From assembly GCA_032718475.1 (NCBI GenBank), contig JAUCBJ010005989.1, positions 1-29,724 of the forward strand: a stretch of DNA of 29,724 bases, in the 5' to 3' direction. The number at the start of each line of letters is the position of its first letter. Position 1 is the stretch's first letter. The notes under the pieces are model-generated. The model ran no database searches, had not been told where the DNA came from, and saw only the letters and a program-made list of their open reading frames with translations. The DNA comes from Nemertoderma westbladi (lineage: Eukaryota; Xenacoelomorpha; Nemertodermatida; Nemertodermatidae). Below are positions 1 through 10,765 of the stretch, piece by piece. The position numbers and the translations under genes are program-made.

Positions 1-460
1 TCAAGTACCAGTAGGCAGAGTATAACAGAAGCGAGTGGGTCATTATACACAGACAGCTTGTTGTATGAATGCTACACAGTGCACAGTGGGGGGTTACGCG
101 AGTTAGAGTTGGGTTTGAGTAAACCAGACATGGTGTGAGTTAGTAAGAGTGAGGTAAGAAAGAAGGTACCCAGTTTGAGAAACGGTATCTAGAATGAGAT
201 AGGGACTGTACTGTACTATATAATGGTGAATGTTCTAGAACCTTAAAAGATATCATTATATTATGGTAGCTAGTATTTTTTTGAAAATAAAAAAATTTTA
301 CTTTTTTTTGTTAACATTATTAGTTATGGTAGCTATTATGGTGTTTTTATGGAGCTTGTGAATTATTTACTAGCTATTGATAGTATGTTTTTAAAATGGG
401 CATTACTATGGTATGTATAAGCCAAAATTGAAAATTTTAATATATCATTTTCTGGACTCA
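1..460. other. AT-rich stretch, no gene recognised
   Basis: No coding region or RNA gene is recognisable. The sequence becomes strongly AT-rich after about 240 and repeats a short TATGGTAGCTA motif (near 262 and 324). One GTTCTAGAAC palindrome lies at 232-241, ahead of the cluster in the neighbouring inverted repeat. Confidence 0.5.
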
Positions 461-476
461 TATTTGTTTTATTTTT

Positions 477-768
477 TATTTATTGTTCCAGAACACGTTA
501 GCTATTAATTTTTTTAAATGATGTTCTAGAACAATTATTGTTTGTTCTAGAACATTTTTAGAAAAAATCTGGGTTCTATTTAAAATACAATACAAAAATT
601 TTGGAAATTTTTTATTGATTTTAATTTTTAAACACGTTATAAAACGATTCCATGCGTTTTAAATAGAATCCAGATTTTTTCTAAAAAATGTTCTAGAACA
701 AAAAATATTTGTTCTATAACATAATTTTATTAAAAACAATTAGCTGACCTGTTCTGGAACATTATCTA
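477..768. repeat. Long imperfect inverted repeat with GTTCTAGAAC palindromes
   Basis: The arms (about 477-589 and 650-768) are reverse complements of each other over roughly 110 bases with few mismatches. They flank an AT-rich centre of about 60 bases. Each arm carries three related palindromes in mirrored order: GTTCCAGAAC 485-494, GTTCTAGAAC 523-532 and 544-553 on the left; GTTCTAGAAC 690-699, GTTCTATAAC 711-720 and GTTCTGGAAC 751-760 on the right. The shape fits a foldback or MITE-like element. The palindromes contain TTCnnGAA, the paired core of a heat-shock element, but a functional role is only inference. No clear target duplication was found. Confidence 0.7.
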
Positions 769-783
769 TACAAATAGTAATAA

Positions 784-1155
784 GAACTAGATACTACAAA
801 ATATTTACAGAAGCAAGTATGATGTCGGAACCAGTTTTGAAATTTCTAGCTAATAATTTTTATTGTCCGTTGAAATCACTCATTGTGTCCTCTGATTTTG
901 ACTTTTTATGTTATAGTAACATTGAGGAAAACAATTATTCAATTTTCAATAAACAATTTTTGCTTATACATACCATAATAATGCCTTTAAAATGTGTAAA
1001 ACTGATTTTTTATATATTGCTTACGTATACTGTATGTGTTGTTGGTTGGTTAACAAGCCTAAATTATTATCTTAGATAATAGCTGGATCTCATTCAGGTA
1101 CTGTTATAATATCATCAATGTTGTTGGTATTTAATATATTCAGCAACAGTTTAGG
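784..1155. other. Unassigned AT-rich stretch
   Basis: An 86-codon open frame lies at 819-1079 (+) and includes a hydrophobic run. It has no recognisable family, and stop-free runs of this size occur by chance, so it is not called a gene. Nothing else is visible. Confidence 0.4.
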
Positions 1156-2620
1156 CAGTGCTGGATTAAGCCTCTGGAGGCCCTAAGGCACATTTTAGTA
1201 ATTTCCAAAAATGGCCCGAAAATTGATATTTTTCCGCAAACCCTTTCAAAAGAAAAAGCTGCTAAAATCAACTGAAATTGTGAAAATATTGCGAATGAAA
1301 TATAAAGTATTTTCGTTGGATGACTGTGTGTAAATAAGTACTAAGTACTATTTTGTGATAGACAAAGTGTAGCAGTTACAAAATTGGTTCTAGAAGATCC
1401 AAATGGCCATGTTTTACAAACCAATATTCACGATTGTAGCCGTAAAGATGGTAAACATTTTGTATATGTTTAATGGAAATTGAGTAAAAAATAAAAAAGT
1501 AGTAGGGAATTTAGTGATGAAAAAAGTCAAAATCGACAAACTGATAAAAAGGTTGTTTTATACAGAGAGGCATAAATATAAGCAATATATTATGTGTTGA
1601 AAAGAGCTTTTTGAGGTCAAAAAATAATTCAATGTTGAAAACCGATATCACCTTTTATGAAAGCCCTTCTATCAAACAGCAAATCAATTTTGATCGGTTC
1701 TTGGAAATGTGTTATTTATTTGCTGTATGGTAGGTTTCGCAGGGTTCTTATCTATACTGGACTTGCTGAGAAATATAACACACCAAAAGTGTGGGGCTTA
1801 GTGCAAAGATATAATATTTCTGATCTATATTTGGACTTGCTGAGAAAGTAATGTTCTTCGATAAGAGAAGTAAATAAATAAATGGAAATAAAAGGAAATA
1901 AGTACTTTTTGTCACTAATTTTAATTTACCCAAATTCAATTATGCTTTCCGAGAGTTTTAGGTTTTGCAGGAATTGCATCTAAAATTCCATCGAATGCAA
2001 AATTTAATACACGAGGCCAGAACATCTGAATTTTGGTTAAATGAAATTACAGTAGTGACAATAAGTTATTTCTGACACGTTTATTTTTACCAACAACTAT
2101 TTTATCTACAACAAATTTATCCTTTTTTTTTCATCTATTAGAGCCTATATTAATAAAACTCGTTTCCGGTGAAAAAAATTAATTTCGCACTACCATCTTC
2201 AGGCCGTACATTAACGACCTTGATTTACGATGTACAGTATTTCATGCAGGCATGTCAAAACGTAATTATTTAGTTGTTCTAGAAAGTTTTAAGTACGTAA
2301 CTACAAATAATTCCCCACAAATAAATAAAATTAAATTCTCCATTGTTCATAATTAGCACTTTAATGTTTTATTATTTCCCTGCCATCAGATCAGGTCTTG
2401 AACTAATAACACAAGCAGCTGTCGGTCGATTGATTTTGCAATTTCTACCACAAATCTAGTGATAGGAAGTAGTCGAAAGATGCACTTTTGTTCTGTTTTC
2501 TAGAAATTTTAGTGAGAAACAAATTGGGCTTTTCAGATACAAATATTTTTTTTCATAGGAATGACTCGCTGAGAAAAAATGGCCCGTATTTTCGTCTGGC
2601 CCTAAGGATTATTTCACTGT
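1156..2620. mobile_element. Possible hAT-like non-autonomous element (relic)
   Basis: The left edge reads CAGTGCTGGATTAAGCC followed by a GGCCCTAAGG block. The right edge ends in GGCCCTAAGG and then TTTCACTG, so the outermost CAGTG/CACTG are inverted, as in many hAT elements. Both ends also carry a directly repeated AAAATGGCCCG motif (near 1209 and 2576). The inside is AT-rich with no readable transposase. A 15-base direct repeat, GGACTTGCTGAGAAA, occurs near 1759 and 1832. The 8-bp flanks do not form a convincing target duplication, so the call rests on end composition only. Confidence 0.3.
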
Positions 2621-3092
2621 AAGGTAGCAATTTATAGTACCACGTAAAAACTTTCTAAATCCGACGTATTTTGACTTAATTTGTATTAATGTAATATGCC
2701 TATATATTTTTTTATTACGCCGGATGTGGCAACAGTACAGTAAAACATTAAAATTAATAATATAATTATAAGCACGATAAGTAAAATCCATACTGACGTA
2801 TAAAATATGTAGAGTTATAAGAGTTAAAACGGTAAAATAAAATAGTGGGGATACCACCTCGCCTTGCTATAATCAGCTGGTTATTCTAAGGCATCCCATT
2901 TAGTAAGTGAGTGCTGGTTGCCAGGGCAACGTAATAAATGGTACAGGGAGGCCTCCTCTTGGCCGCACAGTGTACAGATACAGGATGAGTTTGATTGGTG
3001 GAATTGCTTGTTCTGACAAATCCGGTGGTGGAAACCATGAACACTGTATCTAGTTGTAACATGTCGATTCAGGTTGTTGGAGTTGCACCAGT

Positions 3093-3737
3093 TTATGTTG
3101 CTAAACCCAATGCAAGACCAAAACGCGGGGGAATTTCTTGATGCTTAATATCGACTCTATTAGTATATAGAATGAACTCGGGGGTGGCAGTGAGATGAAG
3201 CTGTGAAACGATATCGCAAATGAGGGTGCGTTCGTTGCATAATGCGAGCACTAGCCGGTTCCTTGTGGACTTATTGAGACCTAGAACTTTCTTAAGATAG
3301 GTTGATTTGATTTTATCCATAAATTCCAAGTTAGTTGCAGTTATGAAAGGCCAAATTTCACGTAAGCTGTATATAACCACGGGAACAATTTTCAATTTAA
3401 ACAGTTTTATTGCACAGGATAGAGAAAGGAGATATGGTTTGTTGATTGATTGGATTACTGATATCGCTTTACATGTTATACAGGTGATGTGCTTTGTAAA
3501 AGATAACTTTGTTTGAAGAGTTACCCCAAGATATTTATATGAGTTTACTAATTCCAGTGGTTGTCCATTAAATGTAAATTTATCTTCTTTGCTAAGTCGC
3601 CCTCCACGTCGAAACTTCATCACTTTGGTTTTGGACAAGTTGACATCTAGACCATTTTCTGCAGACCATTCGGCCACTGCGTTGAGCCCAGCCTGGATGG
3701 CTTCACGGGAATCGCCGTAAAATAGGAGGTCATCCGC
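3093..3737 (-). pseudogene. LINE reverse transcriptase, C-terminal half
   Basis: The LINE resumes on the minus strand with ADDLLFYG (3737-3714). This is the catalytic ADD of the (F/Y)ADD box with its aromatic residue lost at the insertion edge. It continues with LSKTKVMKF (near 3635) and YKYLGV (near 3530), RT blocks D and E, then the thumb. The frame stays open for over 200 codons. After a stop at 3093 a further frame encodes CTLCGQEEASLYHLLRC (near 2975-2925), the C-terminal zinc knuckle of this LINE type. The open frame begins upstream within the RTE insertion, so its first ~17 residues do not belong to the LINE. Confidence 0.85.
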
Positions 3738-3751
3738 TGGCGGTGGCGGTC

Positions 3752-3838
3752 GTTGTGGCGGTGCAATTTTGTTGACAAGCCGGCACAGCATTCTTAAAAA
3801 TGCAGCTGCAATGCAGCATGCCGATCCTAGTAGTAGTA
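3752..3838 (+). mobile_element. Severely 5'-truncated RTE copy (3' end only)
   Basis: This 87-base block, ending in TAGTAGTAGTAGT, is the reverse complement of 25643-25729 and nearly identical to it. That block is the 3' end of the larger RTE element there. It lies in the RT of the minus-strand LINE in the opposite orientation and separates RT block A from the ADD box. The simplest reading is a tiny 5'-truncated retrotransposed RTE copy with its (TAG)n tail. No clear target duplication was found. Confidence 0.75.
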
Positions 3839-3839
3839 G

Positions 3840-4484
3840 TTCTTAATAGACTGCATGGAAGGTTATCCGAAAAAATTAAAAGTAGTAGTAATATTTTTGA
3901 TTTTCGGATGCCATCGAATAATTGGATGTAGTTTACGCTTAATATAGATTCGATAATTTTATACAGGTTACCGCTAATATGAAAGGAATTTCGGAGCTTG
4001 AACAGTAGCCTAGAGCGAGGTACAGAGTCGAACACTTTCTTAAAGTCTACGTAGACAGCGTAGAGTGGTTTCTTGGGTGTTGAGAGATTTTGGTATATGC
4101 AGTTTATAAGCTGGGCAGTCGGTATCGACGTGGACTTCCCTGGCATGAAGCCAAATTGCTCGGGAGGAATACGGTGTGATACCAGGGGACGTAGGCGCTT
4201 TTCAATTAAACTAGTTAGTATTTGGAATGCGTTGCATAGCAACGAGATTCCCCTATATGAGTTAGGGTCGAAACGGGAGTTTTGCCTTTGTATAATACCA
4301 TCATAATACTTAACTTCCAACAGTTAACCAGGTTTCCAGTGGACAGGCAAATATTAAATAGAGGGGAATGACTGCGGCTGGGATCGCTTTAAATAGTTCA
4401 TAGGGAACTCTATCTGGTCCGCCAGATTTTCCCGGTTTCTTTCCTTTAATCACTGACTCTATTTCCTCGGGTGTGAACAACGGA
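3840..4484 (-). pseudogene. LINE reverse transcriptase, N-terminal half
   Basis: On the minus strand the region opens with FTPEEIESVIKGKKPGKSGG (about 4475-4415), shifts frame, and continues with SYRGISLL (near 4260), PPEQFGFMPGKST (near 4165) and YVDFKKVFDS (near 4050). These correspond to RT blocks 0 to A; the first catalytic Asp is in VDF. Block B, with its LQGD-type motif, is missing: after the FDGI segment the frame falls into low-complexity TAC/TTA codons and then the RTE insertion. The RT palm is therefore incomplete. Confidence 0.85.
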
Positions 4485-4798
4485 ATATTGCCGGACCCGG
4501 GGAGGTCGCCAGGCCCGGGTAGGTCGCCGGACCCGGGGAGGTCGCCAGACCCAGGAAGGTTGCCATACCCGGGGAGGTCGCCGGACCCAGGAAGGTCGCC
4601 AGACCCGGGGAGGTTGCCGGACCCGGGGAGCTGTCCGGCCAGAAAGGTCGCCGGACCTGGGGAGGTCGCCGGACCCAGAGAGGTCGCCGGAACCCGGGGA
4701 GGTCGCCGGACCCGGGGAGGTCGCCGGACCCAGGGAGCTGTCCAGACCCGGGGAGGTCGCCGGACCTGGGAAGGTCGCCGGACCTGGGGATGGTAACA
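4485..4798 (-). repeat. 18-bp GC-rich minisatellite inside the LINE frame
   Basis: There are about 17 copies of an 18-bp unit containing GGAGGTCGCCGGACC (plus strand), with some copies of slightly different length. On the minus strand it reads as repeated P-G-S-G-D-L hexapeptides. It sits exactly between LINE linker sequence (…TNTVTI) and the conserved FTPEEIESVI segment that begins the RT region. It is far more GC-rich than its surroundings. It appears to be a local expansion of a short proline/glycine stretch of the LINE and has no recognisable protein function. Confidence 0.9.
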
Positions 4799-5275
4799 GT
4801 ATTTGTAAGGTTGTTAGCAGTCCCGGATTGTGACCCGTCATCTAGATTGGTACTTGCATCGATCTCGTGGTTAGGGTTCGCAGATAATATTTTTGCAAAG
4901 TGATTTTCCCATGTCTCCAGGGGGACCGGACAAATAGTAGGTCTATGTTTCTGTTTGATCCAGCAATGAGGTTTGTTTTCTGCATCTGCTAGCAGCCTTA
5001 TCTCCTTGATACGTAAATATTCATTTCGTTTCATGTTCAGTAGTTGTTTGTACTCTCTTTTGGCATGGCAGAGGGACTCTCGAAGAGTCGTATTCGTTTT
5101 TGGTGCGTAAATTTAACGAAATGACTTCTTTGCATTTCGAATAGCATTGGGAATCGAACCATGGTTTTGCCGTTCGGTCCCTAATTTTAATCAACAGTGC
5201 GGCTTCGCGCACGGCCAGAGTTAGTTTGTTGTAAGACAGTTGTATCACCTTTTTGGATATAGTTGTCTGCTTCAA
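4799..5275 (-). pseudogene. LINE linker between endonuclease and RT
   Basis: Two overlapping frames (5275-5021, then 5034-4799) read through the typical linker. It includes a WFDSQCY box near 5161-5141, then a basic coiled region, then CPVPLETWENHF near 4930-4900, which precedes the RT in many CR1/L2/Jockey-like elements. A frameshift separates the two frames near 5030. The second frame runs straight into the minisatellite without a stop, because the repeat unit is a multiple of three. Confidence 0.75.
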
Positions 5276-5705
5276 TCAGACGATCGTCCGATTCGAGTTC
5301 AGCTGGGTCTAGAGTCTGTTTCCTGGCAGGATCCACTTTTCCGGAATGGGCGAGGAGCCGGATTAGATCGCTCTCCCATACACAGATAATGGGAACGTGT
5401 TTACGGATACAACTGGGTTGATAGCATACAGAATACGGTGTTTTATTTGAGAAAATTGCGTCAATTGTGCCATCCCATTATGGCAGATGTAAGTTGGCTC
5501 ATTGGTGTCTGTCTCGAGGGATAATCCTGAATCTTCCATTAATTCAAGCAGTGCAGTAGCTTTATTATTGTTTTCGATACCGCTGTCAAGTCTCGCGTTA
5601 AAATCTCCCCCAATATGCCTATATGTAATATGCCTATTCCTACTAGTAGATATTAGTTCATCGGTGACTCTATTGGGGCAGTGGTCAGATGGGTTAAGGC
5701 GTTGG
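5276..5705 (-). pseudogene. LINE endonuclease domain remnant (APE type)
   Basis: The minus-strand translation contains IGGDFNARLD (around 5615-5586), the conserved metal-binding and phosphate-contact region of the apurinic-like endonuclease. It is followed about 60 residues later by GTIDAIFSN, the late catalytic Asp motif, reached only after a frameshift near 5465. The sequence then runs through a charged linker (…DPARKQTLDPAEL…) towards the RT. In an active LINE this enzyme nicks the target DNA to prime reverse transcription. The N-terminal half with the first catalytic Asn and Glu is absent, so this fragment cannot be active. Confidence 0.8.
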
Positions 5706-5877
5706 TTACATTATAGCTATTAATTTTCGATTTGACTGAACTAGAAAAGCCAATGATATGCGTAAAACACGTGGAATGATGAGTTGGGCCAATCATAGGG
5801 CATCAAACATCTTATTGCTCCAATGTGAGGCCATGGAATGTCCTGGAATGTTCTAGCTAATTCATGTCCCAGATTTG

Positions 5878-5910
5878 CTATATAAGGGCCGGTTTAGCCT
5901 GCGGTTATCA
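5878..5910 (+). promoter_or_regulatory. Candidate TATA-box core promoter
   Basis: CTATATAAGG is followed about 28 bases downstream by pyrimidine/TCACT-rich sequence suitable for initiation. No gene is recognised downstream, so this could equally be an LTR promoter or chance. Confidence 0.2.
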
Positions 5911-6923
5911 CTAACACTCAATGCACTAATGTTAACTTCGGTTATCACTCTTGCTTACTAGTGTCACTTTACTCTTATCACTGTACAATCATTGGCATAT
6001 AACACTCAATTTGGTTATTATTTGTGAAAGTAAAGTTGATAAGTTTGTAAATTACGTATATATACTGTAAACTCTTGGACATGTATATTTTACTCGATCC
6101 ACATTTGCATTTGGGAAATGGCTGCCTAAACAGTTAGGCCGTCAGCAACGCTAGGGAAAAGATGTCCACAACAAACTAAGCGCCCACATTAGATTCGCCC
6201 GCGCGCCCCATTTGAAGCATGATCCTTGCCATACAGTGCCCACGTCAGAGGAAGGTAAGACTTTGTTTGACGCCCTTGACCACAGTAAGACCTATAGATC
6301 AGGGTAAAGCGTGACGCTGTCCTGGGACAATTTAGGACTAAATAATTTAGATTCAGATTAGGAGGCGACTGACAAAATCCCTGGATTAACCTGTATATCT
6401 TACAGGTGTGAGCTATTTCTGTACGTTAGTACGCGCAAGTACACTTTAGGTGTGGATAGCACATGCTCTATAATTTAGTGATTTGCAGTACTGACAGTTC
6501 CGTACCGGTTCACCATTTAGTTTATACAGTCAGCCCCCTGTCTGAGTCCGAAATATTTAGTCAGGAAAGGAGCAGCTTTCTGCTACCGGCACATGCTTGG
6601 CTTAGGGAGGTTACTAATATCCTACCGCGCCTTGCCACCTACTGATAGGTATTTACTGCGAACCACCGCAGTAACAAAGTTCTAGAATCAAAATTAGTAT
6701 ACCAGATCAGTTACGTACGGTAGTAATTAACAACTATTATCTTATCTTACAACCAGAATCTGGTATTAGTGCCGATCACGGGTGTAGTTACTAACACCGT
6801 AATTGCCTGGTTGAGTTGAGGATAAGGAGGAGAGAGCTTTGATGTCAGTTTGTAAGTATATTGTTTTGATTAAAATCACTAAAACCTAGCAAAAGGCGAT
6901 ACACCAAAATTGTTTTTTTCGTA

Positions 6924-6941
6924 ACACACACACACACACAC
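6924..6941. repeat. (CA)n microsatellite
   Basis: An uninterrupted run of nine AC dinucleotides. Confidence 0.95.
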
Positions 6942-7810
6942 GCCCTAAACATATATATCCCTCTTTGAGACCCACTAGCTATAGATTACTTTAGGCTACA
7001 TTTCAGTAAGATCTATTTTGTAGTTCTACCATTCGTATTTGTATTTTAGGAAGTATTTGATTTATGGCAAGGAATATTTAGTCATGCGACCCTATCTTCC
7101 TACTTTCCTATCTGAGTAGTATTGTTACCCCTTTTGACTGCTATTTGTCTGTCAGTCCATATAGTTGTTTTTTTACTTTAGGCACTACCCCCCTTTTGAC
7201 TGCTATCGCCTCTATAGTAGTATTGTTACGCTAGTCTGTTAATCCGCTAGCTCGTATATAACCCATATAAATCACACCACGGCAAGTTTACGGTATTTAG
7301 GTCCGTTAGCGATAGTTAGGATTCGCTGCGCGGGGATTATTTTCCCGCGAGTTTGGGCTGTTACTGTAGACTGTACATCTGCCTCACCGGTTAGAGGCCG
7401 GGTATCCTGTTTTGTCTAGTTTGCCCGGGCATTTGACTCGCCCACGTATTAGAATAGACACCAGGCTCCGTTCCTCGCCAGTAGTAGTTTGCATATTTAG
7501 TATCTGTTTATTTAGACACCCTGGACTGGGATTTATTGTCAGATACTGTACGAGCCCGTATACACTACTAGATTCCACAGTAAGGTACATTGTTACTAGG
7601 ATCCGGTAGGCGGTATACTACTGGACTTTTCAGTAAGACATATTTTATAGCTTAGTATTAGTAAATTTTTAGGCCGTAGGATAGCCCTTACTAAAAGGGA
7701 TCTTGGAGTAGGAGATGTATACTAATATATCTTATTAGCTATTGTAAAATTACGACATACTCTTATTAATAAAGATTAATATCTTCAATAAAGATTTTGA
7801 TTCGGTCGGC

Positions 7811-9290
7811 TGATAGTGATAGCTGTCGGCTGTCGGCTGTCGGTTACTGCTGTGACTATACCTCCATCCCCTATCAAACTCGAATATCACATGAACAACA
7901 CAATAAACTCCGCTCTAAACAGATTTTCTAAACTTAAATCTCTCAAAAATGTAAAAATCAAATAGAATAAATGGCCTTCAGCGAACGATAATTCTTTCAA
8001 TCTTTGAACGCCTATATCTCAGCTGTTTCTCAACTAACTTCAAATATTGTTACATATATTGAATCTTGCAACGCAAGCTTTCTAATGATATGAAAAATTC
8101 TTCACTAATGTGAAGAATGGCGACGATAGGAGATGTGCAATTTCACAAAAGACACTTATAAAACGCTTGTAAAAACAAATTTATAGACAATATCGAAAAT
8201 TCCGGCTTCATGGTAACAACCACGGTGAGTGGAACTAGTTGTGTTTCAAATTTCAAGCCATATGATAAAGATTTGTAGAAAATTCTAGGGGTGGGCGTGT
8301 CCGTGTCATCAGAAAATGACACCATATTACGGGTCATGGTTTATATTAATGAGATAGAAGAGATTCACCACTTTCCAAAACAACGGTGTTTATTCAAATT
8401 AGAATATTATATTGGAAATTAATTGTCCGCACTTCACGGTCTTCATCCAGTAAGCAACCGAGGGTGGACTCTCTATAGCCGAGGGGCACTTGTATAATAA
8501 CTAATAATCACGAACCCCATCCTCTTATAATATATAACTCTGTAGTAGTCAGTAGCAGTAGTAGTAATAGTAGTAGTAGTAGTAGTATAAGTAGTAAGTA
8601 ATAGTAAAGGAGATCGGTTTAAACCAAAGTGATAAAGTAACATTATTATATAACATAATCATATAGACAAAGTAGAATAAGATACAGATTCATAATTATT
8701 TTATCAAACTCATGTACTACTTACTTCAATGTGCCAATTGTAATAATAATTAAACATATTATTCCGATTAATCTGCGTTTGGCCCTATAAGATATTATAC
8801 TGAAGTGTTTTATATCAATATATCCATGCGAGTAAACAAGAAGTGAAGTAAATGTTTATTATTATAGTTTTAGAAATTGAATGATATACCCAAGATAGTG
8901 AAATAGATAATATACAAGAAATTGCCATTTGATCAGATATATCAAAGCGGCGTCTTTAGTATAATACCGTAATAGTATTAATTAACTCTGTTATACAATG
9001 TAAATATACTAAATCTATTTATAAATATATTATGAGCCCTACATTGTATATTTCTCCTACAGGTAGACAATGTAGTATGTTAAAACTTGATATATTTTGG
9101 TATAATGTATAACATATTACAAATAAGACTGAGGCAGCTAAACTATATTGCAAAGAAATCAAATATCCTAAAGTAATATACTAGACCCTCCCTCCACCCT
9201 ATAAATAGTGTTCACCACCTACCCCACCCACCGCCCTTATTACTCCGTTCCCTCCGCTGGGGGGGTTAAGTTGTAGGTTTTGACACTATG
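7811..9290. other. AT-rich DNA without recognised gene
   Basis: The stretch starts with three copies of a 7-base GCTGTCG motif (about 7830-7852), includes the trinucleotide repeat near 8524-8605, and is otherwise AT-rich. A TATAAATA lies near 9201, in a C-rich context. No open frame exceeds about 65 codons. Confidence 0.4.
8524..8605. repeat. Imperfect (AGT)n microsatellite
   Basis: About 80 bases of AGT/TAG trinucleotides with a few interruptions. The same trinucleotide forms the tail of the RTE family elsewhere in the window, but no RTE body is visible on either side. Confidence 0.9.
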
Positions 9291-9539
9291 CAAAATCCGA
9301 GCACAGAGTTAGAAGCGCATTGGATAGGCGAACATTTCTTGCAGTGAAAGTATTTCCATACCTATTATAGTTTTCGAGATAGTCAGACATGAGTAGCTAA
9401 AATTTGAATTTTTTTCGGTAAAGTCTGATTTCACCGGTACCTGTCATCCGAAATACGGATTGTGATATATCGTTTGATGCAGGTCCACTAACTGTACATT
9501 CACATATTTTCAAGGAAAAAATTCGATCAAAAATATTTT

Positions 9540-10765
9540 CGAATTACCGGAAGCAGACTTTGGACGACCATATCTCCGGTACCGGTAGGCCTATTGAGTC
9601 AAAATTTTTTTTAATCTACTTAGAACACTCCAGTGAATGTTTTTTAGTTTGAAAGTTTTGCCCCAAAATGCTCAGAAGTAATTTCGAAAAAACTGATCAT
9701 TTCGCGATCATGATCTTTTGACCCCCTAGAATTGAACTTTTTTATGGTCAAATTTTGGCTACCCCCCCTAATTCGAGGGTGAGGAATCTTTTTGTAATGT
9801 TAAGTTTTTTCATACGGTGAACTCACAGGACTTGGTCTTCGAAATAAAACCGAAAACATGATCTTTCCTGATCATAGCCTGATCAAATCGCTTTTTGAAA
9901 ATTTCGAAATGCCCAAAAGTTGCCCCTTCTTAATAGAAGTCAATTAGTAAAATAAAAATCGGGGGTCTCAAACAAAGTTTTCGAGAAAATCGGGAAAAAC
10001 CGAAAAACATGATCTTTTATGATCAGGAAGCTGATCTCGAGAACCGGTTAACCGATCGAGCCAATTTTTTTTTTAATCAACTCAGAATAGACCATTGAAC
10101 ATTTCTTACAATGAATGTTTATTAGAAAAATGCTTAGATTCGATTTTAAATATACTGATCTTTTCGCGATCATGATCTTGCGTTTTGACCCACTAGACTT
10201 GAACTTTTTTACGCCCAAATTTTGCCTACCCCCCATAATTCGAGGGTGAGGAATCTTTTTGTGATGTTAAGTTTTTCCATACGGTGAACTCACAGGACTT
10301 GGTCTTCGAAATAAAACCAAAAACACGATCTTTTCTGATCGCGGCCTGATCAAATCGCTTTTTGAAAATTTCGAAATGCTCAAAAGTTGCCCCTTCATCA
10401 TAGAAGTCGATTCGTAAAAAAAAATTCGGGGGTCTCAAACAAAGTTTTCGAGAAAAGTGGAAAAAACCGAAAAACACGATCTTTAATGATCAGGTATCAC
10501 ATCTCGAGAACCGGTTGTCCAATCGAGCCAATTTTTTTTTTAATCGACTCAGGGCGGTGTTCTGAACGTTTCCTACAGTAATTGTTTATATCCAAAATGC
10601 TTAGTTACGATTTTACAAAGTCCGATCTTTGCGCGATCATGATCTTGCGTTTTGACCGGGAAGAATTCACTTTTTTTAAAATCTTTTAACGGGAATCATG
10701 ACTAATGTGGGGTCGCTGAATATTTTTGTAATGTTAACTTTTGCGATTGGAGCAAGCCTTGAGTG
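9540..10765. repeat. ~465-bp tandem repeat, about 2.5 copies, GATC-rich
   Basis: Matching landmarks recur at a period of 462-467 bases. An ATCTCCGG/ATCTCGAG…ACCGG block occurs at 9572, 10034 and 10501. ATTCGAGGGTGAGGAATCTT occurs at 9771 and 10238, with a diverged third version near 10690. A CGCGATCATGATCTT block occurs near 9705, 10166 and 10633. Each unit carries many GATC tetramers, often as TGATCA or CATGATC. Several short open frames cross it but none is conserved between copies, so it is not treated as coding. Confidence 0.88.

Larger units (their letters stand above)
2860..5705 (-). mobile_element. Degenerate APE-type LINE (CR1/L2/Jockey-like group)
   Basis: On the minus strand the usual LINE order can be followed across several frames: endonuclease (5705 to ~5280), linker, reverse transcriptase (4480 to ~3500) and a C-terminal CCHC zinc knuckle (~2975-2915). 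The 5' part is missing, since homology starts inside the endonuclease. Several frameshifts, an 18-bp minisatellite (4485-4798) and a small RTE insertion (3752-3838) break it. The 3' limit is uncertain and may reach about 2630; no poly(A) or simple tail was identified. The clade is inferred from motif style only. Confidence 0.85.
5706..7810. other. No recognised gene; possible LTR or promoter-like DNA
   Basis: There is no long open frame and no known domain. GC content is higher than in the flanks. A TATA-like CTATATAAGG lies at 5878-5887. Short direct repeats occur, such as CGGTTATCACT near 5900 and 5939, and a CCCCTTTTGACTGCTAT block near 7128 and again near 7191. AATAAA motifs occur near 7770 and 7787. 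These could be parts of an LTR or an untranslated leader, but no matching second LTR was seen. Confidence 0.35.

Noticed and set aside
819-1079. 86-residue hypothetical protein with a hydrophobic segment
   Set aside because: AT-rich frame, no family resemblance, no promoter or polyadenylation context; chance is likely.
4459-4841. Proline/glycine-rich proteins on both strands
   Set aside because: These are products of the 18-bp minisatellite, which is open in several frames because the unit is a multiple of three and lacks stops.
5150-5165. tRNA B-box-like sequence (GGGAATCGAACCATGG)
   Set aside because: It lies in the LINE linker on the minus strand; no A box or cloverleaf is seen.
5706-7810. 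Complete LTR retrotransposon
   Set aside because: TATA and AATAAA motifs are present, but no pair of matching LTRs, primer-binding site or pol motif was found.
8143-8337. 64-residue minus-strand frame
   Set aside because: Short, no family signal, no regulatory context.
10048-10581. Several 60-85-residue open frames in the GATC-rich repeat
   Set aside because: The corresponding frames are not kept in the other tandem copies, so coding is unlikely.
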